Shown here: in pieces, positions 1-6,692 of the stretch | Layout of the letters: each line of letters begins with the position of its first letter | Position numbering within the stretch: the first letter of the stretch is position 1 | Source of the DNA: Flavobacteriales bacterium UBA6969 | Lineage (GTDB): Bacteria; Bacteroidota; Bacteroidia; Flavobacteriales_D; Sanyastnellaceae | Direction of reading: 5' to 3' | NCBI GenBank assembly: GCA_002448555.1 | Contig: DJYV01000050.1 | Span: forward strand, 1-14,331 | Length of the DNA: 14,331 bases | The notes under the pieces: model-generated | What the model saw: the letters and a program-made list of their open reading frames with translations, nothing else | Databases searched by the model: none | What the model was told of the DNA's origin: nothing | Made by a program: the position numbers and the translations under genes

Positions 1-53
1 CGGTTCGAAAACAAAAAAGCACCGTACAGCGGTGCTTTTTTGTTTTCGAACCG
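1..53. terminator. Bidirectional intrinsic terminator downstream of alaS
   Basis: The arms 1-24 and 30-53 are perfect reverse complements around a 5-base loop (TACAG). The loop-proximal stem is GC-rich (GCACCG/CGGTGC) and is flanked by an A run on one side and a T run on the other, so the hairpin followed by a U tract works on either strand. It lies 8 bases beyond the alaS stop codon, so it should end alaS transcripts from the right and any convergent gene entering from the left. Confidence 0.9.
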
Positions 54-61
54 TTGGTTAA

Positions 62-2671
62 TTAGAGGAGGCCTTTGGCTTCTTCGAAAGCTGCCCCAAG
101 GCCATCCGGATTCTTTCCACCCGCCGTAGCGAAGAAAGGCTGGCCGCCGCCGCCGCCTTGGATGTGCTTGGCGAGGTTGCGGACGATGTTGCCCGCATGC
201 AAATCCTTGCCGCTGACGAGGTCGTCGCTGATGGCGACTGTTAAGGTCACCTTGCCGCCGACCTGCGAACCGAACACACCGAAGAACGGCGCTTTCTCGT
301 TTTTGAGTTGGAAGGCGATGTCCTTGATGGCACCAGCATCCAGTGGCATTTCACCGATGAAGGTGTTGATGCCGTTGATGGTGTCGAGGTTGCTCGCGAG
401 GTCTGATTTGGCTGCTGCCGCTTCTTTTTGCTTCACCGCATCCAATTCCTTTTGGAGGCTTGTATGCTTGGTGATGAGGTCTTCGATGGCCTTCTCGATG
501 TTGGCAGGTGCCTTGAGCAGGGTCTTGATTGTTTGCAGTGCCGTGCGTTCCGTGTTCATGGCCTGAAGGGCCGCCGATCCCGTGATGGCTTCGATGCGGC
601 GGATGCCCGATGCGACGGCTGTCTCTTGCGTGATGCGGAACGAGCCCAGCGCGCCGGTGGCGGGTGCGTGGGTGCCGCCGCAGAGTTCTTTGGACGAATC
701 GAATTCGATCATGCGCACCTCGTCGCCGTATTTCTCTCCGAAGAGCATCATTGCACCGCTTGCCTTGGCTTCCTCCATACTGATGGCACGGTGCTCCACA
801 AGCGGGTGGTTGGCGAGAATCTTGGCATTCACCGTGGCCTCCACTTCGGCGAGCTCTTCGTCCGTGACCTTCGAGAAGTGGGAGAAATCAAAGCGCAAGG
901 ACTCGGCTTTGACCAGGGACCCTTTCTGTTCTACGTGGGTGCCCAGTACTTCGCGCAATGCTTCGTGCACAAGGTGGGTGGCCGTGTGGTTGCGCTGGGT
1001 GTTGTCACGGCGGGAGCCTTTGACTTGCGCCATAAAGGTGGCATTGATATCAGCCGGCAGTTCGTTCACGAAATGAACGATGAGGTTGTTTTCTTTCTTG
1101 GTATCGAAGACCGCGACGCTGCCGCCGGGTGCTGTGAGGGTTCCTGCGTCACCGACTTGTCCACCGCCTTCGGGGTAGAATGGCGTGGTGTCGAGGACGA
1201 CTTGGTAGAACTGCTTGTTTTTGGCTTTCACCTCGCGGTACCGAAGGATGCGGCATTCGGCTTCGCGTGCGTCGTAGCCCACGAAGGTGGTCTCGCTGTC
1301 GTCGTGCACCTGCACCCAATCGTCCGTGCTGAGCTTGCCAGCAGCGCGGCTCCGTGCCTTGGTGGCTTCCATGGCCGTTTCGAATCCTGCCTCGTCGACA
1401 TCCACGCCTTGTTCGCCTGCCATCAGGGCCGTCAAATCCACGGGGAACCCGAAGGTGTCGTACAGTTCAAAAACGACGTCGCCAGGGAGGACCTTAGTGC
1501 TTTTGAATTCGTCCAAACGCGCCTCGAGGCGTTCAATGCCCTTGGCGAGGGTGCGCAAGAAGGATTCTTCCTCTTCCAAGATGACGCGTTCGATGAGCTG
1601 CTGTTGGGCTTTCAGTTCGGGGAATGCATCGCCCATCTGACCGGCGAGGGTCGGGACCAGGGCGTGCATGAAGGGTTCGTTGAGGTCCAAAAAGGAGTAG
1701 CCGTAGCGGATGGCGCGGCGGAGGATTCGGCGAATGACATAGCCCGCACCGGTGTTGGATGGCAATTGGCCGTCCGCGATGCTGAAGGCCACTGCACGGA
1801 TGTGGTCAGAGATGACGCGGAAGGCCACGTCGGCTTTGCTGTCGGTTCGGCCGTAGGTCGTGCCGCTCAGTGTGGCGACGCGGTCGAGTAACGGCTGGAA
1901 CACGTCGGTGTCGTAGTTGGATTGTTTGCCCTGCATGGCCATCGCCAGGCGCTCAAAGCCCATGCCCGTGTCGATGTGCTTGTTTGGGAGGGGCACGAGG
2001 GAGCCGTCGGCCATGCGGTTGAACTGCATGAAGACGAGGTTCCAGATTTCGACCACTTGCGGGTGGTCGGCGTTGACCAGAGAAGCGCCTGATGTGGCTG
2101 CACGCTCGGTGTCGCCGCGGAGGTCGATGTGGATTTCCGAACACGGTCCGCAGGGACCGCTTTCGCCCATTTCCCAGAAGTTGTCCTTCTTCGAGGCGAG
2201 CAGGATGCGGTCTTCGGGCACCCATTTGGCCCAAATGCCCTTGGCTTCTTCATCCGCTTCGAGGCCGTCGCTAGCATCCCCTTCAAATACGGTCACGTAC
2301 AAGCGGTCCTTGTCCAAGCCGTACACCTCTGTGAGCAATTCCCACGCCCAATCGATGGCCTCTTGCTTGAAGTAATCGCCAAACGACCAGTTGCCGAGCA
2401 TCTCGAACATGGTGTGGTGGTAGGTGTCCACGCCAACCTCTTCCAAGTCGTTGTGCTTACCGCTGACGCGCAGGCATTTTTGGGTGTCGGCGATGCGCGA
2501 ATGCACCACCGGGCTGTTGCCCAAAAACAGGTCTTTGAACGGATTCATCCCCGCGTTGTTAAACATTAGCGTCGGATCATTTTTGATGACCATGGGAGCC
2601 GATGGAACAATTTCGTGGCCTTTCGAGGCGAAGAATTCTAGGAAGCGCTCGCGAATGAGTTTTGATTCCAT
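62..2671 (-). CDS. alaS: Alanyl-tRNA synthetase
   Basis: Cytoplasmic class II synthetase that charges tRNA-Ala and clears mischarged Ser or Gly. The 869-residue protein has the family's normal length and domain order. The N-terminal catalytic core includes FNNAGMNPFKDLF near residue 37, HHTMFEMLGNWSFGDYF near 85 and GESGPCGPCSEIH near 169. The editing domain carries the metal-binding pairs HTATH (H562, H566) and CGGTH (C664, H668). The C-terminal oligomerisation/C-Ala region ends with a Gly-rich segment near 839-852. ATG start with no Shine-Dalgarno. It is divergent from the M23 peptidase gene and ends at a strong terminator. A weak -7-like GATTTTTG (minus strand, 2712-2719) could be its promoter, giving a leader of about 36 nt. 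All diagnostic residues are present, so I see no sign of decay. Confidence 0.98.
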   Translation of the reverse strand: MESKLIRERFLEFFASKGHEIVPSAPMVIKNDPTLMFNNAGMNPFKDLFLGNSPVVHSRIADTQKCLRVSGKHNDLEEVGVDTYHHTMFEMLGNWSFGDYFKQEAIDWAWELLTEVYGLDKDRLYVTVFEGDASDGLEADEEAKGIWAKWVPEDRILLASKKDNFWEMGESGPCGPCSEIHIDLRGDTERAATSGASLVNADHPQVVEIWNLVFMQFNRMADGSLVPLPNKHIDTGMGFERLAMAMQGKQSNYDTDVFQPLLDRVATLSGTTYGRTDSKADVAFRVISDHIRAVAFSIADGQLPSNTGAGYVIRRILRRAIRYGYSFLDLNEPFMHALVPTLAGQMGDAFPELKAQQQLIERVILEEEESFLRTLAKGIERLEARLDEFKSTKVLPGDVVFELYDTFGFPVDLTALMAGEQGVDVDEAGFETAMEATKARSRAAGKLSTDDWVQVHDDSETTFVGYDAREAECRILRYREVKAKNKQFYQVVLDTTPFYPEGGGQVGDAGTLTAPGGSVAVFDTKKENNLIVHFVNELPADINATFMAQVKGSRRDNTQRNHTATHLVHEALREVLGTHVEQKGSLVKAESLRFDFSHFSKVTDEELAEVEATVNAKILANHPLVEHRAISMEEAKASGAMMLFGEKYGDEVRMIEFDSSKELCGGTHAPATGALGSFRITQETAVASGIRRIEAITGSAALQAMNTERTALQTIKTLLKAPANIEKAIEDLITKHTSLQKELDAVKQKEAAAAKSDLASNLDTINGINTFIGEMPLDAGAIKDIAFQLKNEKAPFFGVFGSQVGGKVTLTVAISDDLVSGKDLHAGNIVRNLAKHIQGGGGGQPFFATAGGKNPDGLGAAFEEAKGLL

Positions 2672-2755
2672 TGTCAGGGGGATGTAGCCCGGTTAATGAG
2701 GTTATACACCGCAAAAATCTACAAAAGGCCCGCCTAAACCCGCGAGCCTCCAAAA

Positions 2756-2763
2756 TAAGTTTG
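2756..2763 (+). promoter_or_regulatory. Bacteroidota -7 element for the M23 peptidase gene
   Basis: TAAGTTTG matches the TAnnTTTG consensus exactly and lies 15 bases before the chosen ATG (2779). No TTTG -33 box is evident at the expected distance. Transcription would start near 2768. Confidence 0.45.
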
Positions 2764-2778
2764 CACATTTGCATGGTT

Positions 2779-3756
2779 ATGGCGAAGCGCTTTCACAAAA
2801 TCCGGTACAACGAGCAAACCCTCCGCATGGAGCAGGTTCCGTTCGAACTGAAGGATTACGTCCTACTTGCCGTGAAGCGCGTTGGGATTCTGGCGTTAAT
2901 CTCATTCGGCAGCATTTACATTTTCGATATGTACTTCGAAAGCCCAACGGACCGCGCCCAGCGCCGGGAGATTGCGTTCCTCGAAGACCGATTGCGCAAA
3001 ATGGACGAGGACATGCAGGACATGGCCATTATCCTCGGTGACATCTCGGACCGCGATGACGCTATTTACCGTTCCATTTTCGGGGTGGAGTCGTACCCGA
3101 GCCACCTGCGCAACCCTGGCATTGGCGGCATCGACCGAAGCCGGGCGCTGCGTGGCTACGACCACAGCCAAGCCGTCATCTCGTCCGAAGAACGGTTGGC
3201 GGAATTGCAGCGCAAGCTGGTCGCGCAGAGCCGATCGTTTGAAGAGGTGCTGGATTTGGCCAAAAACCAAACCGAATTACTCAAGTCCATCCCCGCCATC
3301 CAACCGGTGCGCAACGAAGAATTGAAGCGCATGGCCAGCGGATACGGTTACCGCATTCACCCGATTTACAAGGTGCGCAAGATGCACTACGGCATGGATT
3401 TCTCAGCGCCCACGGGCACCGAGATTTTTGCCACCGGGGACGGAGAAGTCATCCTTGCCAAGCGCACCTGGAATGGCTTCGGTCGCCACGTCATCATCCG
3501 CCACGGCTTCGGCTACGAAACCCTGTACGCGCACATGAGCAAGGTGCTGGTGCGCAAGGGCCAGAAGGTGAAACGTGGAGAAGTGATCGGCCTCGTCGGA
3601 TCGACGGGTACGTCGGTGGCGCCTCACCTGCACTACGAAGTGCACAAGGACGGACGGAAGGTCAACCCGGCGCAGTACTACTTCAACGACTTGACGCCGG
3701 AGCAATACGAGGAGATGCTCAAGCAATCGGCCAGCAGCAACCAGTCGTTTGACTGA
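2779..3756 (+). CDS. M23-family (LytM-type) membrane-anchored metallopeptidase
   Basis: Predicted peptidoglycan endopeptidase acting in the periplasm, 325 residues from the chosen start. A short cytoplasmic N-terminus is followed by one membrane segment (about residues 27-51), a charged probable coiled coil (about 60-175), then the M23 domain. The zinc ligands are visible: H203 and D207 in HYGMD, and H285 in HLHYE, with a further domain histidine at H252 in YAHMS. This resembles the widespread envelope-biogenesis M23 proteins. ATGs at 2773 and 2779 are both possible. I prefer 2779 because Bacteroidota relatives, as I recall them, begin in a similar Met-Ala/Ser-Lys way. The longer frame upstream would start from TTG inside the divergent alaS start and is unlikely. 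It is followed by a MerR gene that has its own promoter. The exact bond cleaved cannot be told from sequence. Confidence 0.92.
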   Translation: MAKRFHKIRYNEQTLRMEQVPFELKDYVLLAVKRVGILALISFGSIYIFDMYFESPTDRAQRREIAFLEDRLRKMDEDMQDMAIILGDISDRDDAIYRSIFGVESYPSHLRNPGIGGIDRSRALRGYDHSQAVISSEERLAELQRKLVAQSRSFEEVLDLAKNQTELLKSIPAIQPVRNEELKRMASGYGYRIHPIYKVRKMHYGMDFSAPTGTEIFATGDGEVILAKRTWNGFGRHVIIRHGFGYETLYAHMSKVLVRKGQKVKRGEVIGLVGSTGTSVAPHLHYEVHKDGRKVNPAQYYFNDLTPEQYEEMLKQSASSNQSFD

Positions 3757-3789
3757 ATTCGCACGTTCTGCATCATGTAGTTGGTTCAT

Positions 3790-3820
3790 TTTGAACCCGT
3801 TGATAATTATGGTACATTCG
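3790..3820 (+). promoter_or_regulatory. Promoter of the MerR-type gene
   Basis: TTTG at 3790-3793, a 19-base spacer, then TACATTCG at 3813-3820, which differs from TAnnTTTG at one base. This is the Bacteroidota -33/-7 layout. Transcription would start near 3825, about 19 nt before the ATG at 3844. Repeated GTTCA/TGAAC half-sites overlap both ends of the promoter. Confidence 0.5.
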
Positions 3821-3843
3821 TTCAAACGGTCAATGCAACATCC

Positions 3844-4227
3844 ATGCCCCTGAACAAACCCATCGAAAAACGCTACTTCACAATCACCGAGGTGGCCAAT
3901 GAGTTGGGGTTGAATGCATCGCAGCTGCGTTACTGGGAAAAAGAGTTTACACAGTTGAATCCCCGTACGAATGCGCGCGGGAAGCGATTTTACACGGCGG
4001 CGGACAAGAAATTAATCCAGCAGATTGCCTGGCTGGTCAAGGACCAAGGGTACACGATTGACGGCGCACGCAAGGCGCTCAAGAAGCGCAAAGAAGTGGC
4101 GGAAGCCATGGCTGCAGAGGCCGCGCCGGCCGCGGAACAGCCGGTGAACAAGGAGCAGTTGCTGGAGCGCCTCTACAGTGCCAAGGCCAAACTGGAGACG
4201 CTCAGCGAGCAGCTGGGCGACTCGTAA
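3844..4227 (+). CDS. MerR-family transcriptional regulator
   Basis: Small DNA-binding protein of 127 residues. The N-terminal winged helix-turn-helix spans about residues 11-55: YFTITEVANELGL forms the recognition HTH, followed by QLRYWEKEF and a basic wing ending in GKRFYT. The helical region DKKLIQQIAWLVKDQGYTIDGARKAL is typical of MerR proteins. The C-terminal third is Ala/Glu-rich and probably a dimerising coiled coil. There is no evident metal-binding Cys pattern or effector domain, so its inducer is unknown. The start was set at ATG 3844, just before the conserved fold. The longer frame from TTG 3781 would read through the putative promoter. It lies next to an M23 peptidase and alaS, an arrangement I recall from other Bacteroidota, so a role tied to the envelope is possible but unproven. 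Confidence 0.9.
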   Translation: MPLNKPIEKRYFTITEVANELGLNASQLRYWEKEFTQLNPRTNARGKRFYTAADKKLIQQIAWLVKDQGYTIDGARKALKKRKEVAEAMAAEAAPAAEQPVNKEQLLERLYSAKAKLETLSEQLGDS

Positions 4228-4231
4228 CGGC

Positions 4232-5224
4232 TTAAGCCGATGCCCCCCAACGGGCACCCGAGACCAGGTAATTTTTCACGTAATCGTCGATCGCGGATTC
4301 CAAGGAGTGGAATTCACGGTCGTAACCGATGCTGCGCAACTTCGACATGTCGGCCTCTGTGAAGTATTGGTACGTATCCCGGATGTCTTCAGGCGTGTCA
4401 ATGAAGCTGATGTTTGGTTCCTTTCCCATGGCGTGGAACGTCGCCGTGGCCAAATCCAGGAAGGTCCGGGCCTTTCCGGTACCGAGGTTGTACAATCCAT
4501 TGGAGGACGATTGGCGGTGGTGCATGAGGAAATAACACACCTCAGCCACGTCCTTGACATACACGAAATCGCGGGTTTGACCACCGTCGGTGTAGTCGGG
4601 TCGATGCGAGCGGAACAACTTCATGGTCTCTGTCGCCTTCACTTGATTGAAGGTGTGGAAGACCACGCTCGCCATGCGGCCTTTGTGGTATTCGTTTGGG
4701 CCGAAGACGTTGAAGAATTTCAACCCCGCCCAGAAGTAGGGCGCGTGGCCTTCCGCGGCTTGAGCCAGTGCCCAGCGATCGAAGTCGTTTTTGGATTCAC
4801 CGTAGGGATTCAATGGGGCAAGGGCTTCCACGATGCCGTGATCGTCGGTGTACCCGTGCTCGCCGCCGCCGTACGTGGCCGCGGAAGAAGCATAAACTAG
4901 GGGCAACCCGTATTCGACACAGGCGTTCCAAATGCGTTGGCTGTATGAGACGTTCAAATCGTCAAAAATCGCGCGGTCCTGCTCGGTGGTGTCGGTGCGT
5001 GCCCCGAGGTGGAAGATGAATTGGACTTGGTTTTCGTTGACTTCCAGCCAATCGAAAAACGCCAGCCGATCGACGCGTTCCGTGCATTTCAACTCCGCGT
5101 GATTCGGTGCCTTATCGACGCGGCTGAAGTCGTCTACCAACACCAAATCAAAAAATCGCGCTTCGTTCAACCGCGCTGCCAACGCGCTGCCAATGAACCC
5201 TGCAGAACCTGTGATGACAATCAT
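4232..5224 (-). CDS. hldD: ADP-L-glycero-D-manno-heptose 6-epimerase
   Basis: Last step of ADP-heptose synthesis for lipopolysaccharide or other surface glycans, in the cytoplasm. The 330-residue protein is a short-chain dehydrogenase-type epimerase. It has the N-terminal NAD(P)-binding motif TGSAGFIG (residues 5-12), DDFS at 31-34 ending the second strand, and the catalytic Y141-x3-K145 in NPYGESK. EYHKGRMASV supplies K181, which corresponds to the second catalytic lysine (K178) of E. coli HldD and separates this enzyme from generic UDP-sugar epimerases. The frame is open upstream to 5401, but the fold begins at the ATG at 5224 (MIVITG), and upstream sequence overlaps the divergent gene. It converges on the MerR gene with a 4-base gap. 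No other heptose or LPS genes are nearby. Confidence 0.93.
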   Translation of the reverse strand: MIVITGSAGFIGSALAARLNEARFFDLVLVDDFSRVDKAPNHAELKCTERVDRLAFFDWLEVNENQVQFIFHLGARTDTTEQDRAIFDDLNVSYSQRIWNACVEYGLPLVYASSAATYGGGEHGYTDDHGIVEALAPLNPYGESKNDFDRWALAQAAEGHAPYFWAGLKFFNVFGPNEYHKGRMASVVFHTFNQVKATETMKLFRSHRPDYTDGGQTRDFVYVKDVAEVCYFLMHHRQSSSNGLYNLGTGKARTFLDLATATFHAMGKEPNISFIDTPEDIRDTYQYFTEADMSKLRSIGYDREFHSLESAIDDYVKNYLVSGARWGASA

Positions 5225-5228
5225 GCGC

Positions 5229-5236
5229 CAAAGGTA
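5229..5236 (-). promoter_or_regulatory. -7 element for hldD
   Basis: On the minus strand this reads TACCTTTG, a perfect TAnnTTTG. Only four bases separate it from the hldD ATG, so transcription should begin at or within a base or two of the start codon. No TTTG is seen at the -33 position. Confidence 0.45.
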
Positions 5237-5252
5237 AGAAAGGTACATGGCG

Positions 5253-5260
5253 TATCTTTG
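5253..5260 (+). promoter_or_regulatory. -7 element for the PTPS-folE2 operon
   Basis: TATCTTTG is a perfect TAnnTTTG, 12 bases before the ATG at 5273. It faces away from the hldD -7 element, and each lies where the other's -33 contact would fall. Confidence 0.45.
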
Positions 5261-5272
5261 CAGCTGAGCCAG

Positions 5273-5695
5273 ATGAAACAAGTCACCATCACCCGCCGAG
5301 CGCGGTTCAATGCTGCGCACCGCCTTTGGAACGACGCCTGGGATGCCGAGAAGAATTTCGAGGTATTCGGCAAGTGCGCCAATCCCAATTGGCACGGGCA
5401 CAATTACGAGGTGTTCGTCACTGTGCGCGGTGAGATCGACGAAGCCACGGGCTACTTCATCAACTTCTCAGATTTGAAGGCCATCATCAAGGACAAGGTG
5501 GAGGAGCCGCTGGACCACAAGAATCTCAATTTGGATGTTCCGTGGATGCAGGGAAAACAAACCTCCGTCGAGAATTTGGTCATCGCAATCTGGGAACAAC
5601 TTGAACCAATCATCCAAGAGAACGGTTGTACTCTCGAACGTGTCCGCCTCTACGAAACGGAGAACAACTATGCGGACTACTACGGAGCCTCATAA
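5273..5695 (+). CDS. queD/ptpS: 6-pyruvoyl-tetrahydropterin synthase family (PTPS/QueD-like)
   Basis: COG0720 enzyme acting on dihydroneopterin triphosphate, 140 residues. Zinc ligands are H16 (FNAAH), H41 and H43 (HGH). The catalytic thiol is C35 in FGKCANPNWHGHNY, and D81/H82 (PLDHKNL) and E129 (YETENN) complete the site. The spacing is Cys-x5-HGH, described for the PTPS-II (tetrahydrobiopterin) subfamily, whereas QueD of queuosine synthesis has Cys-x3-HGH. Surrounding motifs (FGKC-NPN-HGHNY, LDHKNLD-DVP) resemble the animal enzyme. An automatic label of 6-carboxytetrahydropterin synthase is therefore possible but may be wrong. The start was set at ATG 5273, giving the usual family length. 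The frame is open further upstream, but that stretch is antisense to hldD. The stop overlaps the folE2 start (TAATG), so the two are co-translated. Confidence 0.93.
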   Translation: MKQVTITRRARFNAAHRLWNDAWDAEKNFEVFGKCANPNWHGHNYEVFVTVRGEIDEATGYFINFSDLKAIIKDKVEEPLDHKNLNLDVPWMQGKQTSVENLVIAIWEQLEPIIQENGCTLERVRLYETENNYADYYGAS

Positions 5696-6615
5696 TGGAA
5701 TACGACGCAGAGTACCGCCCCACCGCAGCGGATATTGAACAGTTCCCCGACCTGCAAAACGGTCCTTCCTCGCTCATACAGGGCGCGGCCGTGGAGATTC
5801 AGCAAGTCGGCATCCACAACTTCCGGTTGCCCCTCAAGTACAAAACCCGCGATAACGGATCGATCGTACTCGAGACCAAGGTGACGGGTACGGTGTCGTT
5901 GGAGGCGCACAAGAAGGGCATCAACATGTCGCGCATCATGCGGTCGTTCTACGACTTTAAGGACGACGCCTTCACCATGGACAAACTCGAAACGGTGTTG
6001 AACACCTACCAGGAGCGATTGGATGCGTTCGATTCCAAGGTGGCGCTCAAGTTTTCCTACCCCATCATGAAGCCGTCGTTGCGCTCAGCGAATGAAGGCT
6101 ACCAGTATTACGATGTGACATTGGAGGGCGATTTGGACAAAACGGGCACCCTGAAGAAAATCATCCACTTCGATTTCGTTTACTCCTCTGCGTGTCCCTG
6201 TTCATACGAACTGTCGGAGCACGCCCGCAACCACCGAGGCAAGTCTACTGTGCCGCATTCCCAGCGATCGGTGGCGCGTATCTCGGTGGAAGTCGATGAC
6301 ATCGTTTGGATCGAAGATTTGCAGGAAATCTGCGAGGCTGCATTGAAGACGGAAACCCAAGTCATCGTCAAGCGCGAAGACGAGATGGCCTTTGCCGAAA
6401 TGAACGGAGCGTACTTGAAGTTCGTGGAAGACGCGGCTCGCTTGCTCTACGAGCAATTGAGCGACGACGATCGCATTAAGGATTTCCGGGTCATTTGCTC
6501 CCACCAAGAGTCGCTGCACTCGCACGACGCGGTATCGGTGATTTTGGCTCCCGACAGCCAGTTCAGTGGCGAGGTGCCCCACGAATTGTGGTCGAGCCTC
6601 ATCCACGTTTCGTAA
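5695..6615 (+). CDS. folE2: GTP cyclohydrolase I, type IB (FolE2)
   Basis: Converts GTP to 7,8-dihydroneopterin triphosphate, the entry to folate, biopterin and queuosine pathways. The 306-residue protein matches the GCYH-IB family (COG1469), not the canonical FolE. It has the SACPCS motif near 165-170 with C167 as probable metal ligand, the downstream HSQRSVA segment (188-194), and FAEMNGAYLKFVEDAARLLYEQL with E235. HxxSLHSHDAV near 270-280 supplies further histidines. The family can use metals other than zinc and is often linked to zinc scarcity. Whether a zinc-type folE exists elsewhere in this genome is unknown. Its ATG shares one base with the PTPS stop, so product and substrate enzymes are coupled. 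No separate promoter or zinc-regulator site is evident. Confidence 0.95.
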   Translation: MEYDAEYRPTAADIEQFPDLQNGPSSLIQGAAVEIQQVGIHNFRLPLKYKTRDNGSIVLETKVTGTVSLEAHKKGINMSRIMRSFYDFKDDAFTMDKLETVLNTYQERLDAFDSKVALKFSYPIMKPSLRSANEGYQYYDVTLEGDLDKTGTLKKIIHFDFVYSSACPCSYELSEHARNHRGKSTVPHSQRSVARISVEVDDIVWIEDLQEICEAALKTETQVIVKREDEMAFAEMNGAYLKFVEDAARLLYEQLSDDDRIKDFRVICSHQESLHSHDAVSVILAPDSQFSGEVPHELWSSLIHVS

Positions 6616-6680
6616 GTCACTCGTGCCTCCTGAAGGAATTTTTGGCGAAAGGGGAGCTCCACTGAAGCGGCTTTTCTTCC

Positions 6681-6688
6681 CACATTTG
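6681..6688 (+). promoter_or_regulatory. Possible -7 element for the Bax-inhibitor-1 gene
   Basis: CACATTTG matches TAnnTTTG at all but the first position and lies four bases before the ATG at 6693, the same spacing seen for hldD. No -33 box is seen. Weak call. Confidence 0.25.
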
Positions 6689-6692
6689 CGCT

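Noticed and set aside
428..1891. 487-codon open frame on the plus strand opposite alaS
   Set aside because: It is fully antisense to an intact alaS, its translation resembles no family I know, and long antisense frames are expected from GC-biased codon use.
2662..2778. Extended N-terminus of the M23 peptidase from TTG 2662
   Set aside because: It would start inside the divergent alaS start and include the -7 element, and the extra residues do not look like a signal or domain.
4228..4239. 12-base palindrome CGGCTTAAGCCG at the MerR/hldD junction as a terminator
   Set aside because: It has no loop and no T tract on either side. It overlaps the hldD stop and is probably chance.
5225..5401. N-terminal extension of hldD to 5401
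   Set aside because: The nucleotide-binding fold starts at ATG 5224, and the extension overlaps the PTPS gene on the other strand.
6616..6650. Possible terminator after folE2 (TCC-TGAA-GGA followed by ATTTTT)
   Set aside because: The stem has only three base pairs, too weak to call.
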